Below, piece by piece: positions 52,807-62,527 of a stretch of DNA of 64,000 nucleotides. Both the position numbers and the translations under genes were made by a program. Position 1 is the first letter of the stretch, and each line of letters opens with the position of its first letter. A model generated the notes under the pieces. That model saw only the letters and a program-made list of their open reading frames with translations, did not search any database and was not told where the DNA came from. This stretch comes from Bradyrhizobium sp. CB1717 (GTDB lineage: Bacteria > Pseudomonadota > Alphaproteobacteria > Rhizobiales > Xanthobacteraceae): positions 6,541,001 to 6,605,000 of the forward strand of contig NZ_CP121666.1 in assembly GCF_029714325.1 (NCBI RefSeq), given 5' to 3'.

Positions 52807-53771
52807 GACTTGACGAGGCCGACCGATTTCAAGACGTCGGTGACGCGCACGGTTTCCTTCTTCAGGAAGTCGGCGAAGGCGTCGCCGCCGAGATAGGCAT
52901 CCTCCCAGCCCTTCTGCTTGAGGATCTCCTTCCAGGCATCTGATTTTACCATCTTTTCCACCGCGTCGCTGAGCGTCTTGCGTTGCTCCGGCGTAATGCC
53001 GGGAGGCGCAACCACCGAGCGCCAGTTGGCGATCACGAGGTCGATGCCCTGCTCTTTGAACGTCGGGATGTCGCTGCCCGCGATGCGCTTCTCCGAGGTC
53101 ACGCCGATCGCGCGCAGCTTGCCGGACTTGATCTGGCCTTCATATTCGCTCAAGCCCGAAATGCCCGCGGTGACCTTGCCGCCGAGAATCGCGGCGAGCG
53201 ACTCGCCGCCGCCGGAGAACGGGATGTAGTTGATCTTCTTCGCATCGGCGCCGACGGCGCCAGCGAACAGCGCCGCCATCACATGGTCGACGCCGCCGGC
53301 CGAGCCGCCGGCGAAGGTCACCTTGGCGATATCGGCCTTCACTGCGGCGGCGAGATCCTGCGCGTTCTTGATCGGCGAATTCGCTGGCACCACGATCACC
53401 TGGATTTCCTCGGTGAGGCGGGCGATCGGCGTCACCTGCTCCAGGGTGACCGGCGACTTGTTCATGGCGAGCGCACCCACCATGACAAAGCCGTTGACCA
53501 TCATCTGGTTGCCGTCGCCCTTGGCGCCGTTGACGAACTGCGCGATGCCGACGCTGCCGCCGGCGCCGGGGACGTTGGTCACCTGCACGCTGCGCGCGAC
53601 GCCCGAAGCCACCAGCGCCTGCTGCATCGAGCGCGCGGTCTGGTCCCAGCCCCCGCCCGGGGCCGCCGGCGCCATCAGCTTGAGCTCGAGCTGCTGGGCA
53701 AAGGCAGGCGCGGCTGCCGCGAGGGTCAGCGCGACGGCTGCGCCGACAAGGCGCGCGGGAAATTGAAACAT
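52803..53771 (-). CDS. tctC: Tripartite tricarboxylate transporter binding protein TctC
   Basis: A 322-residue periplasmic protein with a signal peptide (FPARLVGAAVALTLAAAAPAFA). The mature part begins LELKLMAPAAPGGGWDQTARSMQQAL, the Bug/TctC hallmark, and contains GGSAGGVDHVMAALF and PFSGGGESLAAILGGKV. It is the first gene of the tct operon and lies 113 bases downstream of the iclR stop, where its promoter is expected. Confidence 0.93.
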   Translation of the reverse strand: MFQFPARLVGAAVALTLAAAAPAFAQQLELKLMAPAAPGGGWDQTARSMQQALVASGVARSVQVTNVPGAGGSVGIAQFVNGAKGDGNQMMVNGFVMVGALAMNKSPVTLEQVTPIARLTEEIQVIVVPANSPIKNAQDLAAAVKADIAKVTFAGGSAGGVDHVMAALFAGAVGADAKKINYIPFSGGGESLAAILGGKVTAGISGLSEYEGQIKSGKLRAIGVTSEKRIAGSDIPTFKEQGIDLVIANWRSVVAPPGITPEQRKTLSDAVEKMVKSDAWKEILKQKGWEDAYLGGDAFADFLKKETVRVTDVLKSVGLVKS

Positions 53772-53884
53772 GGGGGCATTCTCCAGGCTCGTGCGGACGT
53801 GTTGATCGTTTGCCGCATTGTGTCGTTTGGTCGCATATCAGCCAAAACGGCCGATGCTGTCCAGCGACAGCGCCTGGTTCCCGG

Positions 53885-54727
53885 TCAGCTGGAAGCCGGC
53901 ATCACCCCGCCAAGCGCGACGGTCAGCTCGCCCGCGACTTCGCGCACGATTTGGCCGATTTCCGGCAATCTGTCGTCGGTCAGGCGGCTGGTCATGCCGG
54001 AGACCGAAATCGCCGCCAGTGGCTCGGCGCAGTCGTTATAGACTACTGCGGCAATACAGCGCAGGCCCATGCAGGCCTCTTCGTCGTCGAGCGCAAAACC
54101 CTGCTTGCGGATTTTTTCGAGCTCCTTGAACAGATCGCCCGGCCGCACGATCGACTTTTCGGTCAGGCGGGGCATACCGTGATGGCGGATGACCGCAGCG
54201 ACGTCCTCGTCCGAATAGGTCGCGAGCACCGCCTTGCCGACGCCCGACGTCACCATGGCGACGCGGCCGCCGACCTGGGTCAGCGAGCGCATGATCTCGC
54301 GGCTCTCCATGCGGGTCAGCACGATGATGAACTCGTCGTCGACCACGGCCAGGTTGGCGGTCTCGCGGGTGAGATCGCGCAGCTTGCGCAAGTAAGGAAT
54401 CGCCTGCGTGGAGAAATTGCGTCGCCGCGCGAAGCTCGCGCCCACCGTGAAGCTGCGCACGCCGACATGCCATTTGGATTCGGCGCGATCGAACTGCACG
54501 AAGCGGCGGCTTTCCAGCGTCGCCAGCAGGCGGTGCACGGTGGACGCTGACAGTCCGGTGCGGACGGCGAGATCGCTGAGGCGATAGCCCTCGTCGTCCT
54601 CGGCCAATGTTTCGAGGATCGACAGCGCGCGATCGACGGATTGCACGCCGCCGTCGCGTGCGTCGTGGTCGACCTCCGATGGCGATCGGGCTTCGTGCGA
54701 TTTGCGCCGGATCACGTTCTTGCTCAT
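53885..54727 (-). CDS. IclR-family regulator upstream of tctCBA
   Basis: A 280-residue regulator. GGVQSVDRALSILETLAEDDEGYRLSDLAVRTGLSASTVHRLLATLESRRFV is the winged helix, and NLAVVDDEFIIVLTRMESREIMRSLTQVG starts the effector domain. It is upstream of tctCBA in the same direction and probably senses the carried carboxylate. The start at 54727 is chosen; 54748 would add seven residues. Both choices lack a strong ribosome site. Confidence 0.88.
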   Translation of the reverse strand: MSKNVIRRKSHEARSPSEVDHDARDGGVQSVDRALSILETLAEDDEGYRLSDLAVRTGLSASTVHRLLATLESRRFVQFDRAESKWHVGVRSFTVGASFARRRNFSTQAIPYLRKLRDLTRETANLAVVDDEFIIVLTRMESREIMRSLTQVGGRVAMVTSGVGKAVLATYSDEDVAAVIRHHGMPRLTEKSIVRPGDLFKELEKIRKQGFALDDEEACMGLRCIAAVVYNDCAEPLAAISVSGMTSRLTDDRLPEIGQIVREVAGELTVALGGVMPASS

Positions 54728-54746
54728 CGCGACCTGCCGCTTTTGC

Positions 54747-54858
54747 ATCCGTCATTCCGGGATGGTGCGCCGGGACTGCGCGCAGCGCGGGCCTGGCGTA
54801 CCAGACCCGGAATCTCGAGATCCCGGGTTCGATGCCTCGCATCGCCCCGGGATGACAG
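54747..54858. repeat. Palindromic intergenic element (CGTCATTCCGGG type)
   Basis: CCGTCATTCCGGGATGGTGC at the left, CAGACCCGGAATCTCGAGATCCCGGGTTC in the middle with the palindrome ATCTCGAGAT, and GATGCCTCGCATCGCCCCGGGATGACAGG at the right form nested imperfect hairpins. It lies between the iclR start and the end of the acyl-CoA synthetase gene. The family differs from the elements at 3948 and 31873. Confidence 0.7.
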
Positions 54859-54869
54859 GAGAGCTAGGC

Positions 54870-56999
54870 TCAGAGCAGCCCTGCCCCGCGCGCCCACTTG
54901 TACTTGGCGCCCAAGACCTCGACCGGCAGCTCGGTCGAATAGGCGTAGGCCGGGATGCCGTTCTGGTAGAGATATTCGGCGGCTTCCTCGACCTCGACGT
55001 CGCCGGCCAGCGAAGCCACGATCGGCTTCACAAAACCCTTAGCCTCCATCTCCTTCTTCACCTCGACCATGTTGCGGGCGAACACCATCGGCGGCGTCAC
55101 GATGGTGTGCCAGTAGCCGAGGATCAGCGAATGGATGCGCTCGTCCGACAGGCCGAGCTTCACGGTGTTGACGTAGGTGATCGGCGGCTCGCCGCCGGTG
55201 ATATCCACAGGATTTCCGGCCGCACCAAACGGCGGGATGAACTTGCGGAAGGCCGCGTCGAGATCCGGCGGCATCGACATCAGCGACAGGCCGTTGTCGA
55301 CGCAGGAGTCCGACAGCAGCACGCCCGAGCCGCCGGCACCGGTGATGATCAGCACGTTCTCGCCCTTCGGCGTCGGCAGCACCGGCACGCCGCGGGCGAA
55401 TTCGAGCAGTTGCCGCAGGCTGCGGGCGCGGATCACGCCCGACTGCGCCAGCACGTCCTCGTAGATCTTGTCGTTGCCGGCGAGCGCGCCGGTGTGCGAC
55501 GAGGCCGCCTTGGCGCCGGCCGAGGTGCGGCCGGCCTTGAGCACGACGACCGGCTTCTTCTTGGAGACGCGCTTGGCGGCTTCCGCGAAGGCGCGGCCGT
55601 CCTTGAGGTCTTCGCAGTGCTGCGCGATCAGGTTGGTGTTCGGGTCCTGCTCGAAGAAGGCGAGCAGATCGTCCTCGTCGATGTCGGACTTGTTGCCGAG
55701 GCCGACGATCGCCGACACGCCCATTTTCGCCGAGCGCGAGAAGCCGATGATGGCCATGCCGATGCCGCCCGACTGCGACGACAGCGCCGCGTGGCCCTTG
55801 ACGTCATAGGCCGTGCAGAAGGTCGCGCAGAGATTTGCGGGCGTATAGTAGAAGCCGTAGATGTTCGGCCCCATCAGGCGGATGTCGTACTTCTTGCCGA
55901 CCTCGACGATCTCGGCCTGCAGCTCCGGCGCACCGGCTTCGGCAAAGCCCGACGGGATCAGCACCGCGCCCGGGATTTTCTTCTCGCCGCATTCGGTCAG
56001 CGCCGCCGCTACGAACTTCGCAGGGATCGCGAACACGGCGGTGTCGATCACGCCCGGGACGTCCTTGACGCTCTTGTAGGCCTTGTAACCGAGGATTTCG
56101 GCAGCCTTGGGATGGATCGGATAGATCTCGCCCTTGTAGCCGCCGTTGATGAGGTTCTTCATCACGGAGTTGCCGATCTTGCCGTCCTCCGCGGAGGCGC
56201 CGACCACGGCGACCGCCTTCGGCTGCATGATGCGGCTCATCGCCGCCACGATCTCTTCGGTCGGACGCGGCTTGGGCTTCGGCACATAGGCGAAGTCGAC
56301 GACGATACGGACGTCGGCGGCGATCGCGCTCTTCGCCGTCGCGAACACCGGGTTAAGGTCGAGCTCGACGATCTCAGGGAAATCGGTGACGAGCTGTGAG
56401 ACCTTGACGATGACGTCGGCGAGCGCCGTCCGGTTCACCGGCTCACCGCCACGCACGCCCTTCAGGATCTCATGTGCCTGGATGCCATCGAGCATCGAGA
56501 GCGCGTCTTCCTTGGTCGCGGGCGCGAGGCGGAAGGTGATGTCCTTCAGCACTTCGACCAGCACGCCGCCGAGGCCGAAGGCGACCAGCTTGCCGAACGA
56601 GCCGTCGGTGATCGAGCCGACGATGACCTCGGTGCCGCCGGCCAGCATCTGCTGCACCTGGACGCCCTCGATCTTGGCATCGGCCTTGTACTTCTTGGCG
56701 TTACCGAGGATGGTCTCGTAGGCCTTCTCGGCCTCCTCAGCCGTCTTGAGGCCGACGATGACGCCGCCGGCTTCGGTCTTGTGGAGAATGTCCGGCGAGA
56801 CGATCTTCATCACGACGGGGAAGCCCATGGACGAAGCCATCTTGCCGGCCTCGCCCGCCGACCTGGCCACGCCTTCCTTCGGCACCGGAATGCCGTAGGC
56901 GTCGCAAACCAGCTTGCCTTCCGGCGCCGTCAGGCTGGTGCGGTTGTCCGCCTTGACCTGGTCAAGCACCTTGCGGACGGCATCTTTGGAATTGGACAT
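54870..56999 (-). CDS. NDP-forming acyl-CoA synthetase, fused beta-alpha type
   Basis: A 709-residue ligase that would make an acyl-CoA from a carboxylic acid, CoA and ATP. The ATP-grasp part is N-terminal (MGFPVVMKIVSPDILHKTEAGGVIVGL, DLNPVFA), then a CoA-binding fold (KAVAVVGASAEDGKIGNSVMKNLI), a ligase part (HAALSSQSGGIGMAII) and the phospho-histidine region KAASSHTGALAGND. The ATG at 56999 follows GGGAGAAGCC. It is divergent from gntR-oxc-frc, so a role in oxalate or formate activation is inferred; a succinate or pimeloyl ligase is possible too. Confidence 0.88.
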   Translation of the reverse strand: MSNSKDAVRKVLDQVKADNRTSLTAPEGKLVCDAYGIPVPKEGVARSAGEAGKMASSMGFPVVMKIVSPDILHKTEAGGVIVGLKTAEEAEKAYETILGNAKKYKADAKIEGVQVQQMLAGGTEVIVGSITDGSFGKLVAFGLGGVLVEVLKDITFRLAPATKEDALSMLDGIQAHEILKGVRGGEPVNRTALADVIVKVSQLVTDFPEIVELDLNPVFATAKSAIAADVRIVVDFAYVPKPKPRPTEEIVAAMSRIMQPKAVAVVGASAEDGKIGNSVMKNLINGGYKGEIYPIHPKAAEILGYKAYKSVKDVPGVIDTAVFAIPAKFVAAALTECGEKKIPGAVLIPSGFAEAGAPELQAEIVEVGKKYDIRLMGPNIYGFYYTPANLCATFCTAYDVKGHAALSSQSGGIGMAIIGFSRSAKMGVSAIVGLGNKSDIDEDDLLAFFEQDPNTNLIAQHCEDLKDGRAFAEAAKRVSKKKPVVVLKAGRTSAGAKAASSHTGALAGNDKIYEDVLAQSGVIRARSLRQLLEFARGVPVLPTPKGENVLIITGAGGSGVLLSDSCVDNGLSLMSMPPDLDAAFRKFIPPFGAAGNPVDITGGEPPITYVNTVKLGLSDERIHSLILGYWHTIVTPPMVFARNMVEVKKEMEAKGFVKPIVASLAGDVEVEEAAEYLYQNGIPAYAYSTELPVEVLGAKYKWARGAGLL

Positions 57000-57158
57000 G
57001 TGGCTTCTCCCTTGACCTAAGTTCGTTCTTTGCAAAGCGCGCGCGTGTTGCGGCCGCCCGTGATGCTTGCCATTCGCCGCGCTCTGTTCCATGCGGCGGA
57101 ACGGAGTGGCATAAAGCCTGAGATTACTCCGCCGGCTTGGATCAAAAATGGCTGGCGA

Positions 57159-57175
57159 TGGCATTTGGTATGCCA
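57159..57175. promoter_or_regulatory. GntR operator candidate 1 (TGGCAT-N5-ATGCCA)
   Basis: TGGCATTTGGTATGCCA is a 17-base palindrome in the region between the divergent acyl-CoA synthetase and gntR genes. The copy at 57240-57256 differs at one base. TGGTATGCCA resembles typical FadR/GntR half-sites with a T-G-G-T and A-C/G-C-A core. Confidence 0.6.
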
Positions 57176-57239
57176 GAAGCCAACTTGTCAAGCCGCCGCG
57201 CACCCTAGAACGCCGCAAAAAATAGGCAGCTTGACATTC

Positions 57240-57256
57240 TGGCATGTGGTATGCCA
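57240..57256. promoter_or_regulatory. GntR operator candidate 2 (TGGCAT-N5-ATGCCA)
   Basis: TGGCATGTGGTATGCCA lies 81 bases from candidate 1 and directly after a TTGACA hexamer (57231-57236), so binding could block a promoter for gntR-oxc-frc. Candidate 1 is better placed to control the divergent acyl-CoA synthetase. Confidence 0.6.
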
Positions 57257-57312
57257 AAAACTTTCCCGTTAATATTCCTGTAAAAGACGACTCCCACTGG
57301 AGGAGATTCGTC

Positions 57313-58044
57313 GTGTCACTACGGAAACCAACCAAGGCGTTGCCGAACATGGCCGAGGCAGACATCGCAATCGTTCGTATTGCCCCGGAGAGCAGCTTCA
57401 AGAACAAGGCGTATGACGCCTTGAAGGAAGCCATCCTCAAGATGGACATCTACTCGACGCCCGAGCCGGTGATGCTCGACGAGCGCGCGCTGTCCGAACG
57501 CCTGGGCGTCAGCCGCACGCCGATCCGCGAAGCCATCGCGATGCTCGAGCAGGACGGTTTCGTGAAGACCGTGCCGCGCCGCGGCATCATGGTGGTGCGC
57601 AGGACCAAGAGCGAGATCGTCGACATGATCCGCGCCTGGGCGGCGCTGGAGAGCATGGCCGCGCGCCTCATCACCACCACCGCGCGCAAGAAGGACATCA
57701 CGGCGCTGCGCGACTTCTTCAAGGATTTCGGCAAGGACCGTCTGCCCGAGGATCATGTGGAGGAATACTCCAAGGCCAACATCGCCTTCCACCAGGCGCT
57801 GATCTCGCTGTCGGAATCGCCGGTGCTGGTCGATCTCACCAACGACCTGCTGCTGCACGTGCGCGGCTATCGCCAGCTGACCATCGGACGCAAGGACCGC
57901 ACCGCGACGTCCCTGCCCGAGCATCTCGGCATGATCGAAGCACTGGAAGCGCGCGACACCGAGCTCGCCGAGAAGCGCGCCCGCGACCACACCCTCGGCC
58001 TTGCCGCTTACGTCGAAGCGCACGGCCAGGAACTGTTCACGTAA
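57313..58044 (+). CDS. GntR-family regulator (FadR-like) of the oxalate genes
   Basis: A 243-residue repressor-type protein. [20 protein letters not shown], then [41 protein letters not shown], is the winged helix; the C-terminal FCD-type domain contains His residues for metal in [15 protein letters not shown] and [13 protein letters not shown]. The GTG at 57313 follows GGAGGAGATTCGTC and is preferred to the ATG at 57244, which lies inside the operator. It is 65 bases upstream of oxc. Confidence 0.88.
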   Translation: MSLRKPTKALPNMAEADIAIVRIAPESSFKNKAYDALKEAILKMDIYSTPEPVMLDERALSERLGVSRTPIREAIAMLEQDGFVKTVPRRGIMVVRRTKSEIVDMIRAWAALESMAARLITTTARKKDITALRDFFKDFGKDRLPEDHVEEYSKANIAFHQALISLSESPVLVDLTNDLLLHVRGYRQLTIGRKDRTATSLPEHLGMIEALEARDTELAEKRARDHTLGLAAYVEAHGQELFT

Positions 58045-58109
58045 CTAGCAACGTTCACCAGAAGGGCGAAAAATTCGCCCCGTTACTTGAGACCAGGGAG
58101 ACAAGGCCC

Positions 58110-59840
58110 ATGCTGAATACCGCGACCAAGTCCGAAGCACCGGGCACCGAGCAGGAACTGACGGATGGCTTCCATCTCGTCATCGACGCGCTCAAGCTGA
58201 ACGGCATCAACACCATCTATAATGTGCCGGGCATCCCGATCACGGATTTGGGCCGCATGGCGCAGGCCGCCGGCATTCGCGTGATCTCCTTCCGCCACGA
58301 GCAGAACGCCGGCTACGCCGCGGGCATCGCCGGCTACCTCACCAAGAAGCCCGGCGTCTGCCTCACGGTGTCGGCGCCCGGCTTCCTCAACGGCCTCACC
58401 GCGCTCGCGCACGCCACCACCAACTGCTATCCGATGATCCTGGTCTCGGGTTCCTCCGAGCGCGAGATCGTCGACCTCCAGCAGGGCGACTACGAGGAAA
58501 TGGACCAGCTCGCGATTGCCAAGCCCCTGTGCAAGGCGGCCTATCGCGTGCTGCACGCCCAGGACATCGGCATCGGCTTTGCCCGCGCCATCCGCGCCGC
58601 GGTGTCGGGCCGCCCGGGCGGCGTCTATCTCGACCTGCCGGCAAAGCTGTTCGGCCAGGTGATGAACGCCGAGGCCGGCCAGAAGTCGCTGGTCAAGGTG
58701 ATCGACGCAGCCCCTGCGCAGATCCCCTCGCCCGCTTCGGTCAAGCGCGCGCTCGACGTGCTCAAGAGCGCAAAGCGTCCGCTCATCATTCTCGGCAAGG
58801 GCGCGGCCTACGCGCAGGCCGATGAAGAGATCAAGAGCTTCGTCGAGAAGAGCGGCGTGCCGTTCCTCCCGATGAGCATGGCCAAGGGCCTGCTGCCCGA
58901 CACCCATCCGCAATGCGCCGGCGCGGCCCGCTCGACCGTGCTGAAGGATTCCGACGTCGTCATGCTGATCGGCGCGCGGTTGAACTGGCTGCTGTCGCAC
59001 GGCAAGGGCAAGAGCTGGGGCGAAACGCCGAAGAAGTTCATCCAGGTCGACATCGAGCCGAAGGAAATGGACTCCAACGTCGAGATCGTCGCGCCCGTCG
59101 TCGGCGACATCGGCTCGGTCGTCTCGGCCTTCAACCAGGCCATCGGTGCGGGTTGGACCGCGCCGGCCGACTGGACCAAGGCCGTCTCGACCAAGCGCGA
59201 AGAGAACGTCGCCAAGATGGCGCCGAAGCTCATGAACAACAAGTCGCCGATGGACTATCACGGCGCGCTCGGCGTCTTGAAGAACGTCATCAAGGAGTAT
59301 CCCGAGGCGATCCTCGTCAACGAAGGCGCCAACACACTCGACCTCGCCCGCGGCGTCATCGACATGTACAAGCCGCGCAAGCGTCTCGACGTCGGCACCT
59401 GGGGCGTGATGGGCATCGGCATGGGCCAGGCGATTGCCGCCGCGCTCGAGACCGGCCACCCCGTGCTCGCGGTGGAAGGCGACTCGGCGTTCGGCTTCTC
59501 CGGCATGGAAGTCGAGACCATCTGCCGCTACAACCTGCCGATCTGCGTCGTCATCTTCAACAATGACGGCATCTATCGCGGCACCGACGTCAACGGCGCC
59601 AACGATGATCCGGCGACCACCGTGTTCGTCAAGGGCGCGCGCTACGACAAGATGATGGAAGCCTTCGGCGGCGTCGGCGTGAACGCGACCTCGCCGGACG
59701 AGCTCAAGCGCGCGGTGAACGAGGCGATGAAGTCCGGCAAGCCGACGCTCATCAACGCGGTGATCGATCCGGCCGCGGGCTCGGAGAGCGGCCGCATCGG
59801 CAACCTCAATCCGCAGAGCGTTCTGCAGAAGAAGAAGTAA
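58110..59840 (+). CDS. oxc: Oxalyl-CoA decarboxylase
   Basis: A 576-residue TPP enzyme that converts oxalyl-CoA to formyl-CoA and CO2. [32 protein letters not shown] is the start of the family, [18 protein letters not shown] contains the TPP-activating Glu64, and the C-terminal [29 protein letters not shown] is the pyrophosphate motif. The [23 protein letters not shown] stretch is specific to Oxc. Frc follows after 63 bases. AGACCAGGGAGACAAGGCCC precedes the ATG. Confidence 0.95.
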   Translation: MLNTATKSEAPGTEQELTDGFHLVIDALKLNGINTIYNVPGIPITDLGRMAQAAGIRVISFRHEQNAGYAAGIAGYLTKKPGVCLTVSAPGFLNGLTALAHATTNCYPMILVSGSSEREIVDLQQGDYEEMDQLAIAKPLCKAAYRVLHAQDIGIGFARAIRAAVSGRPGGVYLDLPAKLFGQVMNAEAGQKSLVKVIDAAPAQIPSPASVKRALDVLKSAKRPLIILGKGAAYAQADEEIKSFVEKSGVPFLPMSMAKGLLPDTHPQCAGAARSTVLKDSDVVMLIGARLNWLLSHGKGKSWGETPKKFIQVDIEPKEMDSNVEIVAPVVGDIGSVVSAFNQAIGAGWTAPADWTKAVSTKREENVAKMAPKLMNNKSPMDYHGALGVLKNVIKEYPEAILVNEGANTLDLARGVIDMYKPRKRLDVGTWGVMGIGMGQAIAAALETGHPVLAVEGDSAFGFSGMEVETICRYNLPICVVIFNNDGIYRGTDVNGANDDPATTVFVKGARYDKMMEAFGGVGVNATSPDELKRAVNEAMKSGKPTLINAVIDPAAGSESGRIGNLNPQSVLQKKK

Positions 59841-59903
59841 GTCCCCCCTTAACCTTTACTCCCTGCGGTTAGCGGGGGCAGACACAGAGTACGGAGCAAC
59901 ACG

Positions 59904-61181
59904 ATGACCAAAGCGCTCACGGGCGTTCGCATTCTCGACTTCACCCACGTCCAGTCCGGACCGACCTGCACGCAGCTGCTGGCCTGGTTCGGCGCCGACG
60001 TGATCAAGGTGGAACGCCCGGGCGTGGGTGACATCACCCGCGGCCAGTTGCAGGACATCCCGAACGTGGACAGCCTGTATTTCACCATGCTCAACCACAA
60101 CAAGCGCTCGATCACGCTCGACACCAAGAACCCCAAGGGCAAGGAAGTCCTCACCGAGCTGATCAAGAAGTGCGACATCCTGGTGGAAAACTTCGGCCCC
60201 GGCGTGCTCGACCGCATGGGCTTCCCCTGGGAGAAGATCCACAGCCTCAACCCGAGGATGATCGTCGCCTCGATCAAGGGCTTTGGTCCCGGACCGTATG
60301 AAGACTGCAAGGTCTATGAGAACGTCGCGCAGTGCACCGGCGGCGCCGCCTCGACCACCGGCTTCCGCGACGGCCTGCCGCTTGTCACCGGCGCGCAGAT
60401 CGGCGACACCGGCACCGGCCTGCATCTCGCGATCGGCATCCTGGCCGCGCTCCACCAGCGCACCACGACCGGCAAGGGCCAGAAGGTCACCGCCGCGATG
60501 CAGGACGGCGTGCTCAACCTCGCCCGCGTCAAGCTGCGCGACCAGCAGCGCCTCGCCCATGGACCGCTGAAGGAATACAGCCAGTTCGGCGAAGGCGTTC
60601 CGTTCGGCGATGCCGTGCCGCGCGCCGGCAACGATTCCGGCGGCGGCCAGCCCGGCCGCATCCTGAAGTGCAAGGGCTGGGAGACCGATCCCAACGCCTA
60701 CATCTACTTCATCACCCAGGCTCCGGTCTGGGAGAAGATCTGCGACGTGATCGGCGAGCCGACCTGGAAGACCGATCCGAACTACGCCAAGCCGCCGGCC
60801 CGTCTGCCGCGGCTCAACGAGATCTTCGCCCGCATCGAGCAGTGGACGATGACCAAGACCAAGTTCGAGGCGATGGAGATCCTCAACAAGGACGACATCC
60901 CCTGCGGCCCGATCCTGTCGATGAAGGAAATCGCCGAGGACCAGTCGCTGCGCGCGACCGGCACCGTGGTCGAGGTCGACCACCCCACCCGCGGCAAGTA
61001 CATCTCGGTCGGCAACCCGATCAAGCTGTCGGATAGCCCGAGCGAGGTGGAGCGTTCGCCGCTGCTCGGCGAGCACACCGACGAGATCCTGCGCTCGGTG
61101 CTGGGCTTCTCGGACCACCAGGTCGCCGACATCCACAAGTCGGGCGCGCTCGATCCGCCGCAGAAGCAGGCCGCTGAGTAA
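59904..61181 (+). CDS. frc: Formyl-CoA:oxalate CoA-transferase
   Basis: A 425-residue family III CoA transferase that moves CoA from formyl-CoA to oxalate, giving formate and oxalyl-Co[38 protein letters not shown] is the N-terminal CoA fold with the conserved Gln. Catalytic Asp168 is in [21 protein letters not shown], with the GGQPG-like [10 protein letters not shown] loop before it, fits Frc more than CaiB. It is the last gene of the unit and is followed by an intrinsic terminator. Confidence 0.95.
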   Translation: MTKALTGVRILDFTHVQSGPTCTQLLAWFGADVIKVERPGVGDITRGQLQDIPNVDSLYFTMLNHNKRSITLDTKNPKGKEVLTELIKKCDILVENFGPGVLDRMGFPWEKIHSLNPRMIVASIKGFGPGPYEDCKVYENVAQCTGGAASTTGFRDGLPLVTGAQIGDTGTGLHLAIGILAALHQRTTTGKGQKVTAAMQDGVLNLARVKLRDQQRLAHGPLKEYSQFGEGVPFGDAVPRAGNDSGGGQPGRILKCKGWETDPNAYIYFITQAPVWEKICDVIGEPTWKTDPNYAKPPARLPRLNEIFARIEQWTMTKTKFEAMEILNKDDIPCGPILSMKEIAEDQSLRATGTVVEVDHPTRGKYISVGNPIKLSDSPSEVERSPLLGEHTDEILRSVLGFSDHQVADIHKSGALDPPQKQAAE

Positions 61182-61203
61182 GCGAGTCTGTCAGAGAACG
61201 ACG

Positions 61204-61233
61204 AAAGGGCCGCCCGAAGGGGCGGCCCTTTTT
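61204..61233 (+). terminator. Intrinsic terminator after frc
   Basis: AAA GGGCCGCCC, a GAAG loop, GGGCGGCCC and TTTTT form a perfect nine-base GC stem with a U tract, 23 bases after the frc stop. It ends the gntR-oxc-frc unit on the plus strand. Confidence 0.92.
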
Positions 61234-61277
61234 GCTTGTGAAGGTGCACAGTCGCAGGGCTCAAACTAAAAAGTGGC

Positions 61278-61385
61278 AAAACAACCCCATGCACAGTAGC
61301 CACCCCCCTGGCGTCAAAGGATATTTCTGATTTCGCGAAACGCCTTTTGACCCGTCGGGCAAAACAGGGGTATTATGCCATCATC
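61278..61385 (+). repeat. Two-block intergenic repeat, copy 2
   Basis: Block A AAAACAACCCCATGCACAGT begins at 61278 and block B TTTGACCCGTCGGGCAAAAC at 61346, followed by AGGGGTATTATGCCATCAT. It matches copy 1 at 19897-20008 in both blocks and their spacing. The rest of the 61386-61679 stretch shows no gene. Confidence 0.8.
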
Positions 61386-61679
61386 GGAAAAAGCGAACGT
61401 CCTGTCCCAGGCGTCGTCCCCCGCGGCCTCCGATTGCGGCGGCTTTCTTGTGGGCGCCAGATCAGGTGGCTCTGCGATCCTCCCGAGAAGCAATCGATAC
61501 CGAATTAAGGTCGCCTCCCGGGAACAGGCGGGGTTCCGCCCCGTTATCTTGCACGGGCGCGCTCGTGGGAGCGCAGGCGGGCCATCCAACGACAAGTCGA
61601 CCGCCGCCAGCCCGCGAGCCGAACACGCCGGGTCCGGCGCATTTCGAGATCGCGCCTGTCCACCCAAATCGAGGTCAAG

Positions 61680-61862
61680 ATGTTGAGAGATCATCCCGCG
61701 TCCCGGGCTCTGCGGGAGGCCAACAAAGTATTCAAGCCGGTCGAGACCAAGAAGCCGATGTCCGACTATGCGAAGGCGCAACAATCCCATCACGAAAATC
61801 GCGAGCGCCTGAAGGCGGAACGACTGGCGCGAGAGGCCAAGCAGGGACACCGTCCCAGATAA
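61680..61862 (+). CDS. Small basic hypothetical protein
   Basis: A 60-residue highly charged protein. MLRDHPASRALREANKVFKPVETKKPMSDYAKAQQSHHENRERLKAERLAREAKQGHR is predicted to be helical and Lys/Arg-rich, with no cysteine or membrane segment. GAGGTCAAG precedes the ATG. Similar short proteins occur in Bradyrhizobium; function unknown. The next gene, 10 bases away, is frameshifted. Confidence 0.55.
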   Translation: MLRDHPASRALREANKVFKPVETKKPMSDYAKAQQSHHENRERLKAERLAREAKQGHRPR

Positions 61863-61872
61863 GGCAACGCCG

Positions 61873-62107
61873 GTGCCGCATTACTACGTCGACATCTGGG
61901 GCGGCAAGGCACTCGCTGTGGACGAAGAGGGCCTGAGTCTGACGAAGCAGAGAGCTGCCGAGATCGAAGCTCGCGCTGTCTCTTGCCGATACTGCCAAGG
62001 ATCTTGCGCCGTCCGCGAGCGGCCGCGGTCTGGCCATCGAGGTTCACGATGACAATGGCCTGATCTTCGGGCGGCATTTCAATTCGGGACCGCCGTCGAA
62101 CGATTGA
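61873..62107 (+). pseudogene. DUF6894-like small protein with one frameshift
   Basis: From a GTG at 61873 the frame gives MPHYYVDIWGGKALAVDEEG, then SLTKQRAAEIEA, up to about 61970. In the +1 frame the rest follows: ALSLADTAKDLAPSASG and GLAIEVHDDNGLIFGRHFNSG with a TGA at 62105. Together they match the short DUF6894-like pattern (aromatic start, D-E-E-G, Ala-rich helix, L-A-I-E-V end). One extra base near 61971 disrupts it. As read, translation would end at 62052 after 59 residues. Confidence 0.6.
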
Positions 62108-62248
62108 AATCGGCCCCGGACTTCGGCCTAAAGCGCGGTGAGATTAGGACGAATCGTCATCGCGCTTCAGGTTGTTGGTTACGCACGATCCTTTCGGAAA
62201 ACCGCTTCGCACTTGCGCTAACGCGGCCCTCCGGGTCCGGATCATGCT

Positions 62249-62473
62249 TCAGAGCATCGAGAGGACGACGACCCCGTCCTCGAGCTCGCCTGACTCAAGG
62301 CGCGCCCGCGCGATACGCTCGAACTCCGTTCGATACTTCTGAAGATAGCTGAAGGCCTGCCTCTGCGTCTGAAACGTTGTTGCAAGACGGCATAGCTGTC
62401 GGCCTGCGCCAAGCGCGAGAAAGAAGGTGATTGTGCCGCCGTCATCCGGCTTGATCCTAGGCACGGCCCGCAC
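62249..62473 (-). CDS. Small hypothetical protein
   Basis: A 74-residue protein starting at GTG 62473. MRAVPRIKPDDGGTITFFLALGAGRQLCRLATTFQ is beta-like at first, then QTQRQAFSYLQKYRTEFERIARARLESGELEDGVVVLSM is a helix plus a strand. No domain is recognised. The ribosome site is weak, so the start may be a few codons off. Confidence 0.5.
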   Translation of the reverse strand: MRAVPRIKPDDGGTITFFLALGAGRQLCRLATTFQTQRQAFSYLQKYRTEFERIARARLESGELEDGVVVLSML

Positions 62474-62527
62474 TCTCTGGCATGTGAACGGCCCCCTCGG
62501 ATTGTTTGTCGACGCTATTGGACTCGA

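Noticed and set aside
61386..61679. Plus-strand frames after the two-block repeat
   Set aside because: Low-complexity products, no ribosome site, and they overlap the repeat.
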